Shown here: positions 16,260 through 27,558 of the stretch, in pieces | Layout of the letters: each line of letters opens with the position of its first letter | Position numbering within the stretch: the stretch's first letter is position 1 | Source of the DNA: Adineta vaga | Lineage: Eukaryota > Rotifera | Assembly: GCA_021613535.1 (NCBI GenBank) | Contig: CP075492.1 | Coordinates: 5,704,001 to 5,768,000, forward strand | Reading direction: 5' to 3' | DNA length: 64,000 nt | Notes under the pieces: model-generated | The model's database searches: none | What the model was told of the DNA's origin: nothing | Seen by the model: only the letters and a program-made list of their open reading frames with translations | Made by a program: the position numbers and the translations under genes

Positions 16260-17068
16260 TTATTTCGAGAAGACAACATTATTCATACAATTGAAAAGTA
16301 CATCTTTATCATTGTTGTTGCTGTATGTCAGGGAGAAAGTAAATCGATATCCATTAGGAGCACTTCTGATCAGTTGAGTTTGTTTTAGGATCATTGAATT
16401 TCCTAAATTGTGAAGCGATTCTTGTGCAGCATAAACCAAACCGTTTGCTGTATATTCCACACAATCACCTCGGCTTACTATAGCGTTATTGGCTGACGTG
16501 ATCAATGCTTGAGCATTGAAAACGTCACAATCCTTGCCAACAATTTTTTCATCTGTGATTTTCTCAGCTACACCAATGATATTTGCATTAGTCTGACCAT
16601 TTTCTGTTCCCAATGGATATTTCGTAAAACCAATTAGAGGTATAAGACTGACATTTTCAACAGATTCTGTAGATATCTGCTTAATTTTTGACGTGACTTC
16701 ATTAACAGCGGTTTGAAGCAACGAATGAAGGTGTTCCGAGTCGATTTCTAACCAGCCGTCCGGTTTCTCTATTGTCATACCAAAAAAAGCATTTAAATAG
16801 TAGTTGTCATTCGTATTTATAGTCTTATATGGTGAAGCATCGCCGTTTTTCGAAGAAGCTACAATGAAACAAAAACAATATCAATCTTTACTCATAGAGA
16901 ATTCCATTGAAGATACATTTCATGAAACACATAGCTATCCCATTCGAGCTATCATAAATATGTATAATACCACGAAGGAAATATCTCAATATACGTACGA
17001 ACTGGGTTGCTGGTACCAAGTTGTACAAATGCCAAACTTGCTAAGAGTATAAACCAACGAGATGCCAT
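16260..17068 (-). CDS. unknown secreted protein, 2 exons, 222 aa
   Basis: Exons 17068-16999 and 16858-16260 splice at GTACGT/TTGTAG into 223 codons. The first exon gives a clean signal peptide (MASRWFILLASLAFVQLGTS). The mature part begins NPVPSSKNGDASPYKTI and includes cysteines in GKDCDVFN, SRGDCVEYT and LFNCMNNVV. The end (NGYRFTFSLTYSNN then C) is reminiscent of the last strands of cystatin-fold proteins, but no QxVxG inhibitor loop is visible, so this is only a weak suggestion. The family is not recognised. The upstream frame at 17092-17496 overlaps its promoter and is probably chance. Confidence 0.7.
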
Positions 17069-18396
17069 AGTTTTTCAATGAATTCCAATATTCAATTGAT
17101 GTTTGGCGAATGATATGTTCTATCATCATTATTTGATTGCCTATTTATACATGTATAGCGGACGAGAGATACGGCATCGGGCAAAGAAAAAACAAAGAAA
17201 TACAGAATAAACAATACAATGTGGAGAATATGTGAATGTGCTGTTATCCAATGGGTTAGCTCGATAAAGATATGAGATTGCTTTTTTGAAATAAAATAAT
17301 GAATAATAGATAGCACATTGTTTGAAAAGTGTAGCAATTCTTTATTGACAATTATGTAATAAACAACATCGTTTCTCTTATGACAATCAAAGATATATTC
17401 AAATTTATCATTTGTTGGTCTTCTGAAAAAGCAATTTTCTAAAGTAGTTGCGTTATTCATTGTAATGATATTTTGTATTATTAGATGCTGCTCCAAATAT
17501 AGTGAGACGATGAACTAGTTAACCGGTCGAAGTTAGAACCATTGCATTAAGTATATCATTAATATAATTACAATTTCTTTTAGTTGAGCTAAATACTTGA
17601 GTATTTATATGTTTGTTCATTTAATGACGTCGGAGATGAAAATGCTGTCGATATGATACTATTAGTTTAATTAAACATACTGACGATAGTAGCAACACTA
17701 AAAGTCAAATTCAACATTAATAAGGAAGTACTTGGACCAGAATTAAATTAATTCCGAAGCATGCAGTAATTGTCATTTGGAAGGATACTTGCACATGATA
17801 TCGTTGCGTTAGTGCATGTATAAAAGTTATATCATGTTCGATAGTTTAGAATAAAAAATTCTAATGTAAATGAACGTAATTTAAATGAAATATATGATTT
17901 AGTAAGAACTTGTGAATCGCTTGAGATATAATTGATTTATGAACTAACCTATTGATTAGCATAAGTTGATGGAATAGTATGACTTAACGAATGAATATCT
18001 AGAGAATTGATGGTGAAATTAGCAAATAAATAGAATACTATTCATGATAGGGTAATATTTGTGCTTGTCATTGTCTGTATTATTCGCAACATTGGATAAT
18101 AATTCGATCAGTGAGTAAGATGAATCTTTTTGTAGCAATAAAGAAGCATTCAAAGAAAAAAGCCTCGACACTGAAGTGTTTTGTTTACATTGGAAATGTT
18201 TGTTTTTCCTTCTCTTCAGAAAGTTGTGTAATTCTCTTTTCTTGTTATCAAAAATTCTCTACATTAATCAATAAAATCATATATAAAATAGAATATTATC
18301 TTCTTATCTATTCTCTCTTTGAAACTTAAAGTTGGATAAGATAAATATTTTCTTTCATTTCACATAATGTCTCTATCAATTCAAAAAAATTTGAGT
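17069..18396. other. intergenic, no accepted gene
   Basis: About 1.3 kb. A 134-codon minus-strand frame (17092-17496) starts at a non-ATG codon and has irregular composition; a plus frame at 18111-18329 starts at GTG. Neither shows a domain, so both are left out. It separates the secreted protein gene from the decayed Ly6-like gene. Confidence 0.4.
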
Positions 18397-19074
18397 ATGT
18401 TCTTTTATTTGTTCATTAGTTTTATACTATTCAATTCAGTTTCATGACAAATAACTTGCTATAATTGTTCGTCTGCAACTTTCACAGATGACGACATAAT
18501 CACTTCGGAAAATATCCCAGAAAACTTGTATAATTGTTCAATTAGAACCAATCGAGAATTATGTACTAACTATTACAGTCATATGGGATTTAACTACAAA
18601 TAAAAGTACTACTTATTTTTTATGAAATGCTAAAAAGGTGAATGCCCCTTCAACTAAACATCGACTTGGTGTTTTTATCGATTTATACAACATTCAGTAC
18701 ACTAATCATTGTAATAACATATATGTATTCAAACGCTTATTGTAATCATTAACACCATTTGATACACATAGATGTTAGTTTTTTTTCGAAATCAAACAGA
18801 TAAGATTTGTTCAATATCGACTGTGTCTGATCGAAATGAATGTAAACGATTTGTATCACAATCTTACAATCAAATAACAGCAAAGAAAAGTTGTGCAGGT
18901 TGTGTAAAAGTTTTTCCTGATGTTCAGATGTTGGGACGTGAAATAGAATATAATATGAATGATCGAACACATGCTGATCTTTCAACTATTAATTGTCAAG
19001 CAAAAAATTGTAATGAAGTTCAAATTGGTATACTTATTCAAGAAAAATTTATGATACATTTTGATTTATTATAA
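18397..19074 (+). pseudogene. decayed Ly6/uPAR-like (three-finger) secreted protein gene
   Basis: An ATG at 18397 opens a 16-residue signal peptide (MFFYLFISFILFNSVS), then an in-frame TGA at 18445, followed immediately by QITCYNCSSATF in the same frame, a typical Ly6-type start with paired cysteines. Coding-like pieces continue with frame changes: CSIRTNRELCTNYYSHMG, then APSTKHRLGVFIDLYN with NHCNN, then a second cysteine unit from about 18800 ending INCQAKNCNE. Both units end in the Cys-Asn pair usual in Ly6 domains. The stop after the signal peptide and the frame breaks argue for a pseudogene; unseen introns could rescue part of it but not the TGA. The Ly6 call rests on cysteine pattern only. 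Confidence 0.5.
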
Positions 19075-19322
19075 ATCAGTGAAATAAATTGAACATCAGT
19101 TTTATCCGAATGAATAATATAATACTTATTGCAGGTACTAAACTTGTATGAATAAAAAGGAATAAAATTTCTCAAGATAAAACAGACAAACAAAGAAGTG
19201 CAATGCTTTATTGGCATATTTTATATGTTGATAAAAAAAATATAGAACTTCTAGGATGATTCTATCGTTTTTACAGATTAGAAAAGTTATAAAAATGTAA
19301 ATACGAAAGAGAAAGTAGATGT

Positions 19323-20094
19323 TTATCTTTTAGATGCTTGTTGATATTGTTCGAAGATTTTCATTAGTACATCTACATTTATAATCATACTTTTATCTAG
19401 TACGACAATGCGATCACTTTTAGCTATTGTGTTCAATCGATGTGCAATTGTCAATACAGTTCGATTTTGAAATTTCTTTCCAATTATTTCTTGTACAATT
19501 TCATCGGTCTTTTGGTCGACATTTGATGTTGTTTCATCAATTAATAAAATTTTACTTTTCTTCAAAATAACACGAGCAATACAGATCAATTGACATTGAC
19601 CAACACTTAAATTACAGCCCGCTTCTTCGATTAACATCTCTAGACCAGATGGATTTTGACTAACAAATTCTTTCAATTGTACATCATCCAATGCCATCCA
19701 ATATTGATCATCAAAATAAAACTTAAATGGATCGAGATTATATCGAAGTGTTCCAGTGAATAAAATTGGTTGCTGTGGAATAATAATTACTAAGATGGGA
19801 TCGAAGATGACCAAGTTCTGTTCGACTAATATCAACATCATCGATCAAAATGACATCATCAATATTAGATCGATGAACAAAACGAAAAAGACCTTTGAAA
19901 AGTTAAGATTTACCAGCACCAGTGCGACCGATGATTCCTATTTTCTCGTTTGATTCAATATAGAGATTAAGATTGTTGAGAACTGTTTTGAGACCTGATC
20001 GATGACGAAGTGAATAGTTTTGAAAATGAATTGAGCCACGAGTTGGCCATTCAGATGATGTTTTTAATAATTGTTGATCACCACCATCATCTTC
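19323..20094 (-). pseudogene. ABCC/MRP-type transporter ATPase remnant
   Basis: Fragment of the second nucleotide-binding domain of an ABC subfamily C exporter. Visible in order: linker EWPTRGSIHFQNYSLRHR, Walker A GRTGAGKS followed at once by a TAA (19905-19903) where the family has Ser, then LFKGLFRFVHRSNIDD in the same frame, a frameshift near 19797, PQQPILFTGTLRYNLDPF, the signature LSVGQCQL (family LSVGQRQL), Walker B ILLIDETTSNVD and the H-loop TIAHRLNTIAKSDRIVVLD. The membrane domains and the first ATPase domain are missing. With a stop, a frameshift and truncation it cannot encode a transporter. It is joined directly to a GPCR remnant at about 20094. Confidence 0.85.
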
Positions 20095-20350
20095 AAATGA
20101 TAAACAACATACGAATAGAAAAACAAATATCAGATAATAATACAAAAATCCTGTATATACTAAAACAACACCTGCAATATCCGGTGGTAAACCATATTGA
20201 TAATCAAAAATGACCAAGATTTAAGGCGCCTTAAATACAAAGTAAATAGTTGATATTGATAATAATTGTATAATCACTTTTCGATGTCGTCGCCAATTGA
20301 TATTTTGCTGAAATCGACGTTTTTGTTGATGAAAGTTAAGATTTCTTATT
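20095..20350 (-). pseudogene. GPCR TM6-TM7 remnant fused to the ABC remnant
   Basis: On the minus strand the frame reads RNLNFHQQKRRFQQNINWRR, then HRKVIIQLLSISTIYFVFKAP, a stop (TAA at 20223-20221), and ILVIFDYQYGLPPDIAGVVL plus a membrane segment ending FLFVCCLS. A basic cytoplasmic stretch followed by two hydrophobic helices with this wording matches the TM6-TM7 part of a large rhodopsin-like GPCR family I associate with bdelloid rotifers; that recognition is from memory. The stop sits where a Trp would be expected. The reading frame runs straight on into the ABC-transporter linker at about 20094, so the two unrelated remnants abut. Upstream to about 20780 the sequence is hydrophobic but too broken to follow. 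Confidence 0.6.
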
Positions 20351-21123
20351 CCTAATACTATGTGATCGAACACACAAGGTATATGAATACTACGGGGTAA
20401 GAATGCTTTAAATGAATGATAACAAAGTAGATGAGATAATAAACAATGATGATGATGATGATGATCGATAAATAATGAGTAGTCGATGTATATCCAAAAT
20501 TAATAGAAAATATTTGATCTAAATCAAGGTGTGCCATTGTAACTATTGTAAAGAATCCATGGAATATTTGTTGTTTCATAGAAGAGATCAGGTAAAAGTA
20601 AAAGTAAAATAATGATAACATGATTATTTAAAGCACAATAGAGTGTTGGATCAGAAAGAAGAGAGAATATGTTCGATGTAACAAGATAAGCGAGAAATCA
20701 AACTAAATGTACTATAGACTGAATTGATTGAGCATGAGCAGCATCAATTGGTGTTGTTGTATTTAAGTTCATGATGATATTCGAAATTATTCTCTTCAAG
20801 ACAAGTGAAGAATTTGAGTATTTTAATAATGAGAATTGAAAATGAATTCCTATGATGATAAAAATAGAATTAATAGAATAGAAATATTACACCGAGATTG
20901 TGTATATGTAATTTGTTTTTTTTTCTTCACTTTGGAATGCTTGATTGATTTACTTTGTATATAAAGCATATTCTAAGATAAATTTTGTTTCTAAGAAACA
21001 AAGTAGATGTTGTTTATTCAACTTCTGTCAGGCTTATCGGATGATGATGCAATCTTGTAACGCATCGACCTATAAAAGCTACATTGGAAGAAGAATATTC
21101 ATCAAAATTCGAAAATAGTGAAT

Positions 21124-21529
21124 ATGAATTTATTCGTTTTTTATGTCTTAGTTATTCCATTCATACATAGTCAACAGATTTTACAAAAGACACCCGAGAG
21201 CGTCGTTGATCCTAAACAAGATTATTGGAATATCAAGTGTATATTTTAGAAAACAAAATCTTTTTACTTCTTAATTGTTTTTTTTCTTCAGCGAATCGAG
21301 TACTAAATCGACCATCACTCCCGGACATCTAGTCGAAGAAGTAATCGACTGCACAACATCAAATTGAATTTTATACCTCGAGAAACAGCTTATTTTTTGG
21401 ACTAATCCTACATTAAACTGAACTGAGGATGTGCTATTCTCAGACGCACGTGATAATTCAATAGAAAGACATGGAACAACGTTTTGGCGTTGTAGCGTTG
21501 TTATACCATGTCCTTTATCCCACAATTAG
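21124..21529 (+). pseudogene. secreted-protein-like frame broken by two TGA codons
   Basis: ATG at 21124 gives a good signal peptide (MNLFVFYVLVIPFIHSQQ). A 55-nt intron (21237-21291, GTGTAT to TTCAG) joins in phase to ESSTKSTITPGHLVEEVIDC. The same frame then continues to a TAG at 21527-21529 but is interrupted by TGA at 21365 and 21419. The segments between look protein-like (ILYLEKQLIFWTNPTLN; SIERHGTTFWRCSVVIPCP). TGG-to-TGA change would explain both stops. The opposite strand is open over 85 codons here (21271-21525) but lacks an ATG and any recognisable motif. No family is recognised. It may be a recent pseudogene. Confidence 0.4.
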
Positions 21530-21731
21530 AAGTATATAGCAGAACTATATTCTCCTACGTTTTTGTGTATTTGTAACTCTGATAATTTATTAAACAATCC
21601 ATAATCATTCATGAGCTTTCTGTTTTTGTTATATTATTCGTGATTATGTAATAAAAATTGTTGAAAAAATAAACGTTTACGATAATCTAATTCCTTTGCC
21701 ACTAAACAACATCCATTGTTATGAGTAATTG

Positions 21732-22147
21732 TCAACTTGTGATTATCGTAGTTTCTTCTGTTTCCGATAAACTCGACATGAAAGTCGATGAATACGAATC
21801 TGGTGATACTGTTGAGATGCTCTTCTGTTTCTTTCTTGCCGCATAAATTGAAATAACAGTTCCTACTACGATTAGAATAATGAGAATAATAAAATATATC
21901 ATACAAATTAGTTTTCGTTTTCCAATGCGTGCAAATCTAAAACTAAAAGATCTTTTTTGTTATTTAGTTTTATCTCACATAATATTCATACATAGTATTC
22001 GATTGAGGAGATGATGTTTGCGTTGAAGTTGGTGTTGCTGTTTGTAACTGAAACAATGAAAAACGAACAGCTAGATGAATATAGATTCATTTCCAATGGC
22101 AATCAATTACACGATATATTCCTATCCTACTTTGCTCCATTGTTCAT
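21732..22147 (-). CDS. small single-pass membrane protein, 3 exons, 96 aa
   Basis: Proposed exons 22147-22131 (only 17 nt), 22047-21979 and 21936-21732 splice in frame to 97 codons. The last exon is the convincing part: a basic stretch FARIGKRK, a strongly hydrophobic helix (LICMIYFIILIILIVVGTVI), then a hydrophilic Ser/Thr/Glu-rich tail ending SSLSETEETTIITS. This looks like a type I or III membrane anchor with a short cytoplasmic tail. The amino-terminal exons are less sure: exon 2 is also open in a second frame that is Thr/Ser-rich (TATPTSTQTSSPQS), which would suit a receptor stalk. Family unknown. Confidence 0.42.
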
Positions 22148-22449
22148 AGTTTTTCTTTCACTCTATTAAGAAATATCTACAAGAGAATGTTGTGAAAAAC
22201 ATATTTTTCAGTTGAAATTGATGTTGTTTTAGGGTATTTTTTTATCAAATTCACAAATTCTTTTCTATACTTTTACTAAATAGTGGAAACATATGTCCAT
22301 GGAAATCGTCGTTTCCTTTTTCTTAGAGTTCTGTTCGTAAAGTCAGTCATCGATTAAAATAAAAACAATATTTGTTTTTCTTTTTATTCTTGATTAAAAG
22401 AACCAAAACAGTTATGACAATCATGACTAATAGACTTAGTTTTGTTTTT

Positions 22450-25407
22450 CTATTGTTGCATATTATTAAGTTCTTTGTGTATTGCCAGAAGAAGATGTTT
22501 CATTTCAGTAATGAATTGATCTCGAAAATCTTCTATATAATTTTGATTCGTAGTATATTGACCGATTGGAAAGCGTAACATTTTACCATTCATCGGACTA
22601 CCAATTGATAATGTTATAACATTTCCATTATCATTAACACTTGCTAAACATACAATAATAATTGAATAATAAACAAACGTATTCTGATTGATGGTATGAT
22701 AGGAAAGAACATCAGAATTTTGACGTTCCTTATTGATATCATGTGAATTATTTAACCAAACACAATCACCAGAAAACCAAGAATATTGTTTATGAAAAAG
22801 TTTGAACACATGTTTTGCATCATGAAATGCATACTGATGCTTTTGCAAAGACATCTTGATGAGTAGAAGATCTTTCTGAAAGTTTAGTTACTGATGCATT
22901 TTTAGAAATCGTCAGCATTCGTTCAGAAATATCTTCAATTGAAAGTATATCTGTACTCGATGGTGATAAAAGTTCACAGATAGATTCTAGACGAATTTGT
23001 AAATCATCGATCGACCATGGTTGATAATCAGGATAACCGAAAGCAACATTGAATGTATCATAGAGATATTTTTTGATTTGTTCGATATTTACTAATTTCT
23101 GTTTCTTGAATCCTAATAATGAATAAAAATATTTCCAGAAGATTGTATTTTCATATTCACACTTACTTGCTATTTTATTGTCTAGCGATAACCGAGCTTC
23201 ATCTTGTTGATGTGGAAGAGTGTTATTATCATTATCATGTTCTGGAACGATTTGTGTTATTAACCAAAACAGTATAGCACAAATATTAGTGACATCCATT
23301 GATGCGAGATATTGCATCCCTTTTGCATCAGTATGATTTGGTTGATACCAATCTTGTTTCGATTGAGAATTGATACAATTATTTGTTTCTAATTTAATGA
23401 AGACTTGCGAAAAACTGATTAATGTTAATTTAGCTTGTTTGATCGACGTTTTACTAGGATCCCATTCAATCATAATATGTTTTGGTTGTAAATTTCTATG
23501 AAATACATCATGAGAATGAAGACGTTTAACAATCTTTAATAGTTGTTGAACTAATTCAACAGATTGTAATAGATCTATAGAATGATTATCTTTTCGTTGG
23601 ATAAATTTTGCAAGTGATAATCCCGGCACACGTTCCATTATCATCCAAGAACTTGTACTATTTGATGAATGTTCAATTAATTGAGGTATGTTTTCCATAT
23701 CTAAACAAGATTTCGTAATATTGATAAATTCTTTCATTTGAATGATATTTTACCCTTTAGAATTGTTAATGCTGTTATTTCATTGCTCGTTTTGCAGTTT
23801 TTAAAAACAGCTAAATGTCTTCGATTTATTCGTTCGCATTTGCGTATTAATAACACGTGTTCACCTTCATCTGCTTTTTTCGTCACTTCCCATTGTAGAC
23901 GTAATGCAAAAGTAGGTAACTCCACTAAAATAAAAGTAAATTCAACAATATATTCTAACAACATTGAAATTAATTCAACTTACATTTCAATGAGTCAATT
24001 CGTTCATCGAATGCTATGATACCAGAATCAAAACTATTTCTTGAACAAGATGAATCTCGTGTATGAGTTATCGTATAAGTCAATGGTTGATGAGAATGAA
24101 CGGAAAATGAATTATTCAGTTCTAACTGACATTGTAATCTATGGCCGCCATTAATTTCACATTCATGCCATTTTTGAAATAAACGTTTTGCTAATTTGAT
24201 ACTTTTCAGCTTGATTATATAACCAATTCGATTGGTATGTGAATAAATATAACATTTATCTACTGTATAATCTAATAGAGAAGCTAATAATTGTGAAGTT
24301 AATTCGGTTTGAAAGCCCATGATTTTGATTCGATATGAATCTTTCGATTCAATCATTGTTTGTTTTACATTTCTTGCATGACCATACGAACAATTATCTT
24401 CTCGACATGTTTGATATTCTGAACATTTGATATGCTGCCAATCACAATTGTCAACACCGGCAGAACAATCACCTATTTGAAAGAATTTACACAAATCTGT
24501 TGTATCTTTTTCAACACAACAGTTTAGACTTAAATTATCAATTGATTTTCTATTCCATTGGTAAATAAAATTCTCAGCAGTCCGTTCATCATAGATATCA
24601 ATCAACCAACATTCAGTTGATATATCTTGATAATGCGTTGGTTTCATAAGTATACTACATAATGGCCAATCGTCGAATAATTCTGATAAACGATAAGCAT
24701 CGTATGTTATTGGAATATTGGTTATATGAATACGATATTTTGTTTTCAATGAGTTTTGAGTAGATGTTTGAATTCTTTCTGTCAATTTGGGATAATCACG
24801 ATCACCTTTTCTAATTTCTATATGAATTGAATTGATACAATGTGGTTTATTTAGTAAAGCTTTATCAACTGAATCATAGCTATATGAACAACAAAAACAA
24901 ATGGGAAAGTTCGATTTTGATTTTAATAAACTTACTCAATGAAATTAATTCGATAAGAACTATTTCTTTTAATCGTATAACTATTCATCACTGTTCCATA
25001 GAGATTTTCAAAATATCTTTGTATATCTTCTTTCTTTAATTCATCATTACTACTTTCGACAATTAAATTTGTCACACCTTTGTTCGCCTTCAAAGATCCT
25101 TGATCAGGTACAGATCGATAAACTTCCACGATGAAACCATCTATCTGATGAGGACGGCTTTTCATTAGTTTATCCACATCACTTTCATTATAAAATTTAA
25201 CAAGACCTTAAAGTTTATTTTTACCTAAAAGAAAAAAACCCATTCGTATTTTTTTTCTATATATATAAACTCCTTACCGGATTCCATTGGCACTTTGCAT
25301 GATTGTACTCGATATTCTTTCGATAAATAACTTTTTAATGATATTTCAGTTGTATTTGGATTTAGTTTTTCGAAGAATACTCTTCCTTTATCAGTTTTTC
25401 GGTGCAT
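22450..25407 (-). CDS. multi-RRM, CCCH zinc-finger, pseudokinase protein, about 892 aa
   Basis: Exons 25407-25278, 25206-24936, 24879-23984, 23924-23754, 23730-23167, 23112-22892 and 22875-22450 keep frame throughout. Domain order: RRM1 (GRVFFEKLNP to EVYRSVPD), RRM2 (VTNLIVESSN to IHIEIRKGDRD), RRM3-like (YRIHITNIPITYDAYRLSEL), two CCCH fingers (LCKFFQIGDC...CDWQH; CSEYQTCREDNCSYGH), RRM4-like (YRIKIMGFQTE), then a protein-kinase fold. The kinase lobe shows LAVFKNC, EITALTIL, IMERVPGLSL and HRNLQPKHIMI; the catalytic Asp of HRD is Asn and the DFG position reads SFS, so it should be catalytically dead. A C-terminal 140-residue part (NNMQQ end) is of unknown fold. Likely an RNA-binding scaffold. 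Two junctions need extremely short introns (23 nt at 23753-23731; 16 or 37 nt at 22891). I know no named protein with this order. Confidence 0.72.
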
Positions 25408-26001
25408 TTAATTATATTTATTCTAAAGTAAGAAGAAAATAGATCTCTTATCATTACAAAGAAGAATCTAATCGAACTCACTGCGAGTTGAATGTAGACT
25501 GTTGAGAAAGAATCTGAAGACAATAACTCAGTTTATATACAATAGAAATACCCAGACGCTCGGAAATTTCCATGTTGATTATACCGGAAGTTTAGAGAAG
25601 TATGATACAACTACATCTCGAATAATCGGGAACAAAAAGAATAGACACAGCTGTTACAACATTCGGTCTTTCACTCTTCGCGTAAATATAGAATAAACGC
25701 AAGTGTTACACTATACGACATTAACATCACCAGCATTAGTCATTGTTCTTTTTTCTCACATTTATTCTAATGATTTTCCAACATAAATCGATGGAAGACT
25801 GAATAAATGTATACTTCACAAGTAGAGAAAACTCTTACGATATAAATATAGAATTGAAATGCATGTGTTTTTATGAAAATAGCACGAGTAACTTTCGATT
25901 TATTCATTTATTTTGATGAATATTCAATTTAATAACGAACTACACAATGAAAGAAAAAGATTTTTGATTGGCGCATGTTTTGATATTGCGTATAATTGAA
26001 T
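25408..26001. other. intergenic stretch
   Basis: 594 bp without gene signal; holds the 5' flank of the RRM/pseudokinase gene. A 64-codon plus frame at 25502 is not supported by any feature. Confidence 0.4.
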
Positions 26002-26436
26002 TTAACATACAGCAGCTATGGGTACACATGAAATGACTGGACCACATGCAGTACAGCGGCGGCCTTTAGGACAGCCTCGTTTTGGACATTTGTTTGGTTT
26101 CTTATTAAAGTTGTTGAATCGCGGTTGACTTATTAATTTAATTGGTCCTGGCGTTGGATCAATATGGAAACCATGTCCACGATCAAGTTTCTCTTGTTTT
26201 GTCCCAAAACTGTTCTCTGACGATGGAAATTTATTGTTAAAAGTGATCTCCTGATGTGGATCTAAAGAAAAATATTGTTTTCATACTTCTTGATCAAAAT
26301 ATCAAAGATTTTTCCGTTATGAAAACATGCAAGTCATCATCTTTATTAAATTAGTAAAGATATACAAACCTGAGTCAGCCAAAATATTGTGCGTAATGAC
26401 AAGTAAACATACAGTAATGAAGGTTATTTTTGACAT
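26002..26436 (-). CDS. small secreted protein with C-terminal cysteine cluster, 108 aa
   Basis: Not an uninterrupted ORF: exons 26436-26370 and 26261-26002 splice (CAG/GTTTGT to TTTAG) into 109 codons. Exon 1 encodes a signal peptide (MSKITFITVCLLVITHNILA). The mature protein is hydrophilic, with a Pro/Gly/Asn/Lys-rich middle (HIDPTPGPIKLISQP) and a six-cysteine C-terminus: NKCPKRGCPKGRRCTACGP, then ISC and a final Cys as the last residue. The spacing suggests a small disulfide-bonded module. Family and function are not recognised. Confidence 0.72.
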
Positions 26437-27558
26437 CGTATAATTTCAGTAATATACCAAATAAATGAATGTAAAAAGTAATGACCGCTATCGAATAAAT
26501 GTCGATGTAGTTTTTTTCGTGCTATTTATATGCTACGATAACGCTCAGGTCATTTTTCTCTCTTTCAGTAGATTCGATAGACGTATATATATATCTTTTC
26601 GTTGTTCAATGATTTCACTTTCGAATGGATGTGACCTTGATTTCTAATTTTCACGATTGTATTACGTAGTTAGACGACGAATGATCAGTAGTTTCATGTT
26701 AAATAGTCCAGAAGTAATAAGAAAAAAAAACACTATTCGATATGTAGATATGTTCCTACTGAACTCTATTCTTTTCTCTTTCACGAGAACGTCAGGTACA
26801 TATCATATATATGTATATTATCGTCCATATTTCTTTTATTGGTGATTGTTATTCGATTTGAAAATAAAGAAGAACTAATAGATAATGCTGAAAATGTCTA
26901 ACATTATCAGCGATATAGACACATAATAAGTTTTACATAAGTTTTCTTCTTATCGAAGAATAGAGAAATTGTTCAAGAACAAGTGCAAAGATTATCATTG
27001 TTACTAAATTGATAGCCTTATTTCTTAGAAAAGAAATATCAAGATACAATTTTCAAAATCAATAGTAGAGTAGATCAATAAACTAAAAATCTTGTTTATG
27101 ATTACAAATGAAAAGTAAATACTTTCGATTTCTTTCAACAAGCATGATTTTTATGATATATGACTAATATCATCAACAACATATCCAGTCGGCAAAAGAA
27201 AAAGACTATTGACACAGCAGGATCATAATCGCTTTAGCTAAAAGCGTATCTTAATTCCTTAAGTAAAATCACCACTTTTACTATAGTCTTTTCGAAATAT
27301 ATGATTTTCGTGATATTCTGGCTTATTGAATCAGTTTTTTTTTATAAAAATTGCATAAAAAAGAAAAATACATTATTATATCTTTCTAGTGAATAAAAGA
27401 AACGGAAGAAGAGAATAATAAAATCCATCACTGATATATGTCTATACATTCTATCCGATTCATTTTATATGTCATATTTAGATGAAAATTACTACATATC
27501 GTAGATTTCTTGCATTTGCATTTTCAGATCAATCGTTATTCGTATATTGAGTATTGCT
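26437..27558. promoter_or_regulatory. 1.1 kb divergent intergenic region
   Basis: Lies between the start of a minus-strand secreted-protein gene and the start of a plus-strand gene, so it should hold both promoters. Several short open frames (26465-26845) have no coding character. No defined site is assigned. Confidence 0.35.

Noticed and set aside
17092-17496. 134-codon minus-strand frame
   Set aside because: Starts at TTG, no domain, odd composition, overlaps the promoter of the secreted-protein gene.
18111-18329. 72-codon plus-strand frame upstream of the Ly6-like remnant
   Set aside because: GTG start and no splice sites linking it to the Ly6-like sequence.
21271-21525. 84-codon minus-strand frame
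   Set aside because: No ATG start and no motif; the plus strand has signal peptide and intron, though neither strand is certain.
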